A DNA stretch of 5,242 nucleotides from Bacteroidetes bacterium UBA4408 (GTDB taxonomy: Bacteria > Bacteroidota > Bacteroidia > UBA4408), in contig DGQS01000156.1 of assembly GCA_002389785.1 (NCBI GenBank), positions 1-5,242 on the forward strand, in the 5' to 3' direction. The notes below the pieces were generated by a model. It saw nothing but the letters and a program-made list of their open reading frames with translations, searched no databases and was not told the DNA's origin. A program made the position numbers and the translations under genes. Positions 1-5,242 of the stretch are shown here, piece by piece; position 1 is the stretch's first letter, and each line of letters begins with the position of its first letter.

Positions 1-647
1 GTGAAGATAAGCTGTTTTCGCCCTTACCAAATTTTGATTCCCAGATAAGTTCAAGCCATTGGGGACTGAGCATGCGCCTCATTACAAATGCCAGCAGGTT
101 TAGTTATAAAGCTGCTTTTATGCAAAGTGAATTTCAAAAAAAATCGGCCGCGACTTTTTTAATATGGTTTGGAACTGAACAAAATCAATTGCTTCGCCCT
201 CAAGGATTATTTGTTGATACAACTGTAAAAAGATACTACGAAAATTTACAACAGCTTACAAAGCTTCGTCAACAAGCATGTTTTGTGTTGCCCGGTTTTG
301 CCGGAAATATTGTGTATCAACAATTTTATTTTGCAACATCCGTGTATGTAGGAAGCGGGCCTCAGTTTAACAAGCAATACACCGACACTGCTGTATTTCG
401 AAAAGTAAATATGCCTTTTATGTCGAAAGCAAGAGGCAGTTTGGGAATAAACGGAAAGACTGTGTATACCGGAATTTTTGCGAATGTAGATTATACCCGA
501 AGCACTTTTCAAACTTTGAAGAGTGAATATTTTAATTACAAAATGGGTGTGTTTCTGGGTGTTCGATTAATAAAGCAAACGAAGACCAAAGCTGAGAAAC
601 AGGAAGAGAAACGCAAATTGAAGGAAGATAAAAATCGAAGAGCTTAA
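1..647 (+). CDS. DUF4421-like outer-membrane beta-barrel protein, 3' part (5' end outside window)
   Basis: The frame ending at the TAA at 645-647 is open to the left edge. The first complete codon is 3-5, giving 214 residues, so the ATG at 72 (residue 24) is probably internal. A signal peptide would lie outside the window. Near the start is the block FSYKAAFMQSEFQKKSA (about residues 33-49), which I associate from memory with DUF4421, a Bacteroidota family of uncharacterised envelope proteins usually over 300 residues long. After it come alternating aromatic and hydrophobic stretches typical of amphipathic beta-strands, for example around VYQQFYFATSVYVG (104-117), VYTGIFANVDYT (154-165) and FNYKMGVFLGVRLI (177-190). 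A transmembrane beta-barrel is therefore inferred. The last 24 residues (191-214) form a charged tail with 11 Lys/Arg and 5 Asp/Glu, unusual after a final barrel strand. Function is unknown. It converges on the M16 peptidase gene and is transcribed separately. Coding status is confident; the family call is moderate. Confidence 0.72.
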   Translation, partial: EDKLFSPLPNFDSQISSSHWGLSMRLITNASRFSYKAAFMQSEFQKKSAATFLIWFGTEQNQLLRPQGLFVDTTVKRYYENLQQLTKLRQQACFVLPGFAGNIVYQQFYFATSVYVGSGPQFNKQYTDTAVFRKVNMPFMSKARGSLGINGKTVYTGIFANVDYTRSTFQTLKSEYFNYKMGVFLGVRLIKQTKTKAEKQEEKRKLKEDKNRRA

Positions 648-661
648 CCGATTAATTTTAT

Positions 662-681
662 TAACGATCAAAAGATTGTTG
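662..681 (+). terminator. Weak hairpin in the convergent spacer, possible terminator
   Basis: This lies in the 72-bp spacer (648-719) between two convergent stop codons. AACGATC (663-669) and GATTGTT (674-680) pair over 7 bp with one G-U pair and an AAAA loop; a further U-G pair can close 662/681. The + strand transcript has no U-run after it. Read from the minus strand, the G-U pair becomes an A/C mismatch. Position favours a terminator for the left gene, but the structure is weak and could be chance. Two smaller A/T-rich pairings nearby (652-664 and 696-712) are weaker still, and nothing else is recognisable in the spacer. Confidence 0.22.
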
Positions 682-719
682 CGCTGAAATTAATTCAATA
701 ACCACGCTATTGTTCATGA

Positions 720-3584
720 TTAATAAGTAGCAATATCCTTTTCTTTCAATTCGATAATTTCTCCCAACGATTTTAATTTCAATAAATCTATTTTCGATTT
801 ATCGCCATATATAGTTATCAAAAGCGGCTTCGATTTAAGGTTGGCTTCGTAATAGGCTAGCATTTTTTCAAAGCTCAGGTCTTTTATCGATTCGTATTCA
901 TTCAATTTGGGATCCTTGCTAAAGCCTTTTAACTTCAGTAATTCAACAGTTTCAGTTAAATCGCGTTGATTGGGATAGGCGGTTGATAAGCTACTTGAGA
1001 TGTAATTTTTAAATGCAGGAATTCGTGCAGGATATTCGGGCATCTTGTTTATAATGTTTAGCATCACATCTATAGATTCGTTGGTTTTATCTGCCTGACA
1101 GCCCACAAACGAAGTAAATAAAATGGGTTTAGAAGCCAAAATGGGTTTCGTAAAACGGCCTCCTGCAGTATAGGCCAGGGAACGGTATTCGCGAATTTCT
1201 TGGAGTATAAGTCCCGAAAAACTTCCTCCCAAGTACTGTCCTAATAAACTAAGCTTAGCATCGTCTGCCGAATTGTAGGTACTACCTAAGGCTGAAAAAT
1301 AAATTTGATTTTGACGCGATTTGGAATTATTCACCAAATAAATTTTTGTTTTTTCAATTGGCTGGTTATTTAGTTCGGTCAATACAGCTTTACCTTTATT
1401 ACCTGCTAATTGATTCTTTTTAGCGGCTTCAATAAGCTGTTGCACATCAGCATTTCCACAGTAATGAAAGCTTGCCGAATAACTTACCGCATCCGTAATT
1501 AATTGCAAAAGTTTGCCTGCACTCCAACTTTTAACTTCACTTAAAGAAGCACGTTTTTTATAAGGCGATTCATTTCCATACAATGCATAGTTGCGCAGTA
1601 CAAGTCCCATTGTTGCAGGATCTTTTTGCTCCGACTCCTGATCTGCTTTCATGCCTTCGGTTAAATTTTTCATGGCTTCTTTGGCAGCTTCCGGTGTTTT
1701 AATTAATGAGGAGCAGAGTTCCATTGCGCGTTCCATGTTTTTTTCATCTCCAATAATGCTTACGTTAAAAAAATCATCCTCAGCAGTAAATTCAAGAGTT
1801 GTGTTAATTTTAGCTAATTCAGATTTGAAGCTTTCAAGTGTCATTCCTTTAGGAAAACATTCGTTTAGAAGCTGCGCAGCTAAATTTAAATTTGGCAGTA
1901 AATGCGTGCCGGCATAATATTTAATGTTTAACGAAGCAATATTGTTATACCTGTTGGGCAAGGAATAAAAGCTTGATCCATTTCCCAAATCATGAAATCC
2001 AAAGCCTGCATTCAAATCTAAAAAGCGGGGAGTTACCGTGGCATCTTTTATTTCTTCAAACTGTTTTGCATACTTCGATTTCTCGGTTTGAGTAGTCACA
2101 GCAGGCTTAAAGCCCGGTTTTTCGAGTTGGTCTTTTTTTGGAAATCCGGTTTTCGATTGAATGGAATAATGTGGACGAGCATAGTATTTTTTGGCCACAG
2201 CCATCACATCGGCCTTGGTAAGTTTGTTTACCTTTTCGGGATAAGCCAGCACATCGTTCCAGGTTTTTTGGGTAGTAAATAGGTCGAGCATTTCCAATCC
2301 TCGGCTTTCAGGATCTTCCATGTTTTGTTTATAATTTTTGATCAGTTCATTTTTAGAATTTTCTAAAAAGGCATCCGAAAAATTTCCATTGATGATACTG
2401 TCGAGTTGCGCAAATACTAATTTTTCGGCTTTGCCAAACGATTCTCCAACAATTTTTGGAACTATAATTAGTATTTCGGCACCATCGTCGTTTAAGTGAA
2501 AACTCTGTGCAAAGGCAGCCAAAAGCTTTCCGTTTTGTTGCAGCTTATTTAATAAGCCGGTTTCGTTTTCATTAAACAACAAGGTGTTGCAAAGTTCCAT
2601 TGCAACTTCATCGGGGTGCGAAGTTGGTATGCTTTTAAATCCAACCAAATCAACTTTAACAGGAGTTACGCGTAATTTGGTTACAGCATTTTTGCTGAAT
2701 GCATAAGGAGTTGGTGCTACAAATGCAGGTACATTTCCTTTCTGTAATTTACCAAATTTTTCGTTTATCAGGGGTATCGCAGCATCTGCATTAAAATTTC
2801 CAACTAAAAAAAGTGCCATGTTATTGGCCACATAATAATTTTTAAAAAACTCGTAAATCCTGTCAATGGGCGGATTTTTAAGGTGCTCGGTTGAACCTAA
2901 AGAAGTTTGAGTTCCATAGGGATGTGTTGGATACAAGCTCTTTTGCAATTCGGTAATTAATTTGAATTGAAAATTATCCGAAGCTCGGTTTTTTTCTTCG
3001 TACACCACTTCCAGCTCCGACTGAAAAGAGCGAAATACAGGATTTATAAAACGATGCGAATATAATTCCAACCATTTTTCCATTTGTTCACCCGGAAATG
3101 AATTGTGATACACCGTCATATCCGGTGCTGTAAACGCATTAATTGCAGTACCGCCAATTGAGCTTAGCAAGGTGTGAAACTCAGTAGGCAAGCCATATTT
3201 ACCTGCTTCCATGGCTTGTTGGTTGATTCTAAGTTTAATGGCTTTTCGCTGTGTTTCATCCGAAGTTTTTTTTAGCTCCTGGTATAAAAAAGTGATGCTG
3301 TCTAAAAAGGGTTTTTCTTTTTCATAATCAATGGTACCCATCGTTGTGGTTCCTTTAAACAAAAGATGTTCAAGATAATGCGCTAATCCGGTAGCATCGG
3401 CTGGATCGTTTTTTGAACCGGCATGTACGGCTACTGCACCAAAAGTTGTAGTAGCATAAGGATCGGGTAGGAGGTACACTTTAAATCCGTTATCTAAAGT
3501 ATAAGATTTAAGTTGTAAAAAATCTTGTGCTTCTGCCGAAAGGCAAAACACTAAGAACAAAATGGATAGCGTTTTTCTTAGCAT
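720..3584 (-). CDS. Secreted M16 family (insulinase/pitrilysin-like) zinc metallopeptidase, complete
   Basis: A full-length 954-residue zinc endopeptidase expected to degrade peptides in the periplasm or cell envelope; the substrate is unknown. Residues 1-19 form a type I signal peptide (MLRK, a hydrophobic core, then AEA before Gln20). Cys14 follows Phe, so it is not a good lipobox. The N-terminal half carries the inverted zinc motif HYLEH (69-73): His69 and His73 bind zinc and Glu72 is the catalytic base. The third ligand is probably Glu197 in VYEEKNR. The C-terminal half lacks HxxEH but has REYRSLAY with Arg798 and Tyr805, the same seven-residue spacing as the substrate-contacting Arg/Tyr pair of insulysin (R824/Y831). 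The enzyme thus looks intact and built as a two-half clam shell. Its ligand spacing is stretched by an insertion at about 86-138. The start is secure: an in-frame TAA lies two codons upstream. No Shine-Dalgarno sequence is visible. The acyl-CoA synthetase gene ends 48 bp upstream on the same strand, so co-transcription is possible. Confidence 0.95.
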   Translation of the reverse strand: MLRKTLSILFLVFCLSAEAQDFLQLKSYTLDNGFKVYLLPDPYATTTFGAVAVHAGSKNDPADATGLAHYLEHLLFKGTTTMGTIDYEKEKPFLDSITFLYQELKKTSDETQRKAIKLRINQQAMEAGKYGLPTEFHTLLSSIGGTAINAFTAPDMTVYHNSFPGEQMEKWLELYSHRFINPVFRSFQSELEVVYEEKNRASDNFQFKLITELQKSLYPTHPYGTQTSLGSTEHLKNPPIDRIYEFFKNYYVANNMALFLVGNFNADAAIPLINEKFGKLQKGNVPAFVAPTPYAFSKNAVTKLRVTPVKVDLVGFKSIPTSHPDEVAMELCNTLLFNENETGLLNKLQQNGKLLAAFAQSFHLNDDGAEILIIVPKIVGESFGKAEKLVFAQLDSIINGNFSDAFLENSKNELIKNYKQNMEDPESRGLEMLDLFTTQKTWNDVLAYPEKVNKLTKADVMAVAKKYYARPHYSIQSKTGFPKKDQLEKPGFKPAVTTQTEKSKYAKQFEEIKDATVTPRFLDLNAGFGFHDLGNGSSFYSLPNRYNNIASLNIKYYAGTHLLPNLNLAAQLLNECFPKGMTLESFKSELAKINTTLEFTAEDDFFNVSIIGDEKNMERAMELCSSLIKTPEAAKEAMKNLTEGMKADQESEQKDPATMGLVLRNYALYGNESPYKKRASLSEVKSWSAGKLLQLITDAVSYSASFHYCGNADVQQLIEAAKKNQLAGNKGKAVLTELNNQPIEKTKIYLVNNSKSRQNQIYFSALGSTYNSADDAKLSLLGQYLGGSFSGLILQEIREYRSLAYTAGGRFTKPILASKPILFTSFVGCQADKTNESIDVMLNIINKMPEYPARIPAFKNYISSSLSTAYPNQRDLTETVELLKLKGFSKDPKLNEYESIKDLSFEKMLAYYEANLKSKPLLITIYGDKSKIDLLKLKSLGEIIELKEKDIATY

Positions 3585-3594
3585 AATTTATGCT
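3580..3594. repeat. 15-bp palindrome over the peptidase start codon
   Basis: AGCATAA-T-TTATGCT has perfect 7-bp arms around one central base and contains the ATG of the M16 peptidase gene (3582-3584 on the minus strand). In the mRNA it could fold into a 6-bp hairpin with a 3-nt AAU loop, partly hiding the start codon; as DNA it could be a dimeric protein site. The symmetry is seen directly. Any regulatory role is inference, and the A/T-rich composition makes a chance palindrome plausible. Confidence 0.3.
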
Positions 3595-3632
3595 TATTAA
3601 ATGAAATTGAAAAATATCAGTCAGCTTTTGAA
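3585..3632 (-). other. 48-bp spacer between synthetase and peptidase genes
   Basis: The minus-strand spacer runs from the TGA of the acyl-CoA synthetase gene to the ATG of the peptidase gene. It holds no Shine-Dalgarno sequence, no strong hairpin with a U-run, and no full Bacteroidota-type -7 element (TAnnTTTG). The nearest match is TATTTTTC on the minus strand, which lacks the final G and has no clear -33 partner. With no terminator seen, read-through from the upstream gene is the simplest expectation. Confidence 0.4.
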
Positions 3633-5242
3633 TCAGCTATTTTTACCGTAAATTTTTTCAACCAGTACTTTGTATTTTTCAAGAATAAATTTCCTTTTTA
3701 ATTTTAAAGTTGGCGTCAATTCCCCGCTTTTGATGCTCCATTCGTTGGCTACCAATTCAATTTTTTTCACCTGTTCCCATTTGCCGAATTCCTGATTGTA
3801 AAGTTCAATATCTTCTTGTATTCGCGCAATTACTTCGGCCTTGGTAATCATGTCTTCGTTTGATGTTACAGCAATACCTTTGCGTTCGCACCATTCTTTT
3901 AAAAATACAAATGCCGGTTGTACCAAGGCAGCCGGAAAGTTTTTCCCTTCACCGATGACCATTACCTGCTCAATAAATTTCGATTCTTTAAATTTATTTT
4001 CAAGCAATTGCGGTGCAACATATTTACCTCCGGAAGTTTTAAAAATTTCTTTTTTTCTATCCGTGATTTTTAAAAAATCGGTATTTACAATTTCTCCAAT
4101 ATCTCCGGTGTGAAACCATCCATCTTTATCAATTACTTCGGCAGTTAAATCGGGCCGTTTGTAATAACCCAACATCACACTTGGACTTTTAATTAATATC
4201 TCTCCATCATCGGCAATTTTTACCTGTACACTTTTTATTGCACGCCCAACAGAGCCAAACATAACACCGTTATTTTTTTCGCAATTTACCGAAACAACTA
4301 CTGCTGTTTCGGTAAGTCCGTACCCTTCCATTACCGGAATTTTTGCAGCCATAAATACTCGTGCTAAACGAGGCTGTAACGGTGCACTTCCTGAGGCTAT
4401 TGCTTTTACATTTCCGCCCAGTGCTTCACGCCATTTTGTGAAAATAAGTTTGTTGGCTATTTTCAGTTGTAATTCATACCACCAGCCATTTGCACCATTT
4501 AATTCAAAACGCAGACCCAAGGAAACAGCCCAAAAGAATAAAGCCTTTTTAATTCCTTTTTGTTCCGAACCTTTAGCAATAATTCGATCGTACACTTTTT
4601 CGATCAAACGGGGTACTGCCGCAAAAATATCGGGTTTTACTTCGCGTATGTTTTCACCAATGGTATCCATCGATTCGGCATAGTAAATAGATACTCCGGT
4701 AATTTGAAACAAATAGGTAAGCATGCGCTCATACACATGGCAAAGTGGCAAAAAACTTAAGGCTTTAGCATCGCTTCCAACCGGCAAACGCTCCACGCAA
4801 TTTTTTGCATTGCTCATCAAATTTTTATGTGAAATCATGGCGCCCTTTGGATTTCCAGTAGTTCCTGAGGTATAAATAATGGTAGCTAAATCATCCTCAG
4901 CAACAGCATTCATTCTGGCTTTCACTTCATCCATGCGTGCTTTATTGCCAAGTTCCAACAAGCTTGACCAATGTGTAATTCCATCTATCTTATTAAAACT
5001 ATAAATTCCTTTAAGGCTTGGAACATCCTTTTTTACTGCATTAACTTTAGCAAGTATTTCGGTATCGGAAACAAAAATGTAACGTACTTCAGCATCGTTA
5101 AAAATAAACTTGTAATCGTTTTCTGATACTGTTGGATAAACCGGACAAACAATTCCACCAAGCTGCCCTATGCCTATGTCCATGATGTTCCACTCTGGTC
5201 GGTTATTGCTGATGATGGCAATTTTATCGCCGGGCTGTATGC
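3633..5242 (-). CDS. Long-chain acyl-CoA synthetase (AMP-forming), N-terminus outside window
   Basis: This cytoplasmic or membrane-associated enzyme activates long-chain fatty acids with ATP to acyl-AMP and then to acyl-CoA, for beta-oxidation or lipid synthesis. The frame is open to the right edge, adding 19 residues (beginning IQPGDKIAIIS) before the Met at 5183, so that Met is internal. The 535 visible residues lack perhaps 50-60 of a usual protein of about 590. Adenylate-forming motifs appear in order: phosphate-binding TIIYTSGTTGNPKG (4842-4883), EGYGLTET (4305-4328), GWFHTGD with its ribose-binding Asp (ending 4101), DRKKEIFKTSGGKYVAP (4011-4061), and C-terminal PTLKLKR, whose first Lys (3702-3704) fits the catalytic lysine of the family. 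The long form of the DRKK motif and the segment around WWYELQL point to the COG1022 (FAA1/FadD15-like) group rather than acetyl-CoA synthetases. No key residue is missing and the frame is intact. The M16 peptidase gene follows 48 bp downstream. Chain-length preference cannot be read from the sequence. Confidence 0.95.
   Translation of the reverse strand, partial: IQPGDKIAIISNNRPEWNIMDIGIGQLGGIVCPVYPTVSENDYKFIFNDAEVRYIFVSDTEILAKVNAVKKDVPSLKGIYSFNKIDGITHWSSLLELGNKARMDEVKARMNAVAEDDLATIIYTSGTTGNPKGAMISHKNLMSNAKNCVERLPVGSDAKALSFLPLCHVYERMLTYLFQITGVSIYYAESMDTIGENIREVKPDIFAAVPRLIEKVYDRIIAKGSEQKGIKKALFFWAVSLGLRFELNGANGWWYELQLKIANKLIFTKWREALGGNVKAIASGSAPLQPRLARVFMAAKIPVMEGYGLTETAVVVSVNCEKNNGVMFGSVGRAIKSVQVKIADDGEILIKSPSVMLGYYKRPDLTAEVIDKDGWFHTGDIGEIVNTDFLKITDRKKEIFKTSGGKYVAPQLLENKFKESKFIEQVMVIGEGKNFPAALVQPAFVFLKEWCERKGIAVTSNEDMITKAEVIARIQEDIELYNQEFGKWEQVKKIELVANEWSIKSGELTPTLKLKRKFILEKYKVLVEKIYGKNS

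Noticed and set aside
72..74. ATG as the start of the left gene
   Set aside because: The frame is open for 23 further codons to the window edge, and starting here would leave no signal peptide for a probable outer-membrane protein.
246..512. Minus-strand open frame of 88 codons inside the left gene
   Set aside because: It is antisense to a frame with clear envelope-protein features. Its product has no recognisable motif and there is no support for its start.
1651..1917. Plus-strand open frame inside the peptidase gene (also 2088-2282)
   Set aside because: Both are antisense to a well-supported full-length M16 peptidase, and their products have low-complexity composition typical of shadow frames.
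3621..3638. Direct repeat TCAGCT at 3621-3626 and 3633-3638, with possible 4-bp AGCT pairing
   Set aside because: It is only two six-base copies, one of them overlapping the synthetase stop codon. The stem is too short to be a terminator.
3841..4113. Plus-strand open frame inside the synthetase gene (also 4438-4683 and 4560-4760)
   Set aside because: They lie opposite conserved parts of an acyl-CoA synthetase, the last two overlap one another, and none has a recognisable domain.
5181..5183. ATG as the start of the acyl-CoA synthetase gene
   Set aside because: The upstream codons read IQPGDKIAIISNNRPEWNI, which matches the usual N-terminal region of this enzyme family, so the Met is internal.

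Overview
The window looks like an ordinary chromosomal segment from a member of the Bacteroidota. The DNA is A+T-rich. No Shine-Dalgarno sequence precedes the one start codon that can be examined, as is usual in that phylum. All three proteins resemble Bacteroidota families: a DUF4421-like outer-membrane protein, a two-half M16 peptidase with a signal peptide, and a FAA1/FadD15-type long-chain acyl-CoA synthetase. The genus cannot be decided from the sequence.

Layout. At the left edge (1-647, + strand) is the 3' part of a gene for a probable outer-membrane beta-barrel protein. Its frame is open to the window edge, so the internal ATG at 72 is not the true start. It converges on a complete 954-codon gene on the minus strand (720-3584) for a secreted or periplasmic zinc peptidase of family M16, across a 72-bp spacer with one weak hairpin. 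The minus-strand gene upstream of the peptidase (3633 to the right edge) encodes an AMP-forming long-chain acyl-CoA synthetase. Its N-terminus lies beyond the window.

The synthetase and peptidase genes share a strand and are 48 bp apart, so they may be co-transcribed, but no functional link is evident: one activates fatty acids in the cytoplasm, the other cleaves peptides in the envelope. The left gene is convergent and so belongs to a different transcript. Coding density is high. I see no tRNA or rRNA, CRISPR array, insertion sequence, phage gene, toxin-antitoxin pair or other mobile signature, and no stretch over 300 bases lacks a gene.

I found no convincing new system. The points worth a second look are small: a charged tail after the predicted last beta-strand of the left protein, a 15-bp palindrome over the start codon of the peptidase gene, a long insertion between the peptidase's zinc ligands, and two A8 tracts inside coding sequence.
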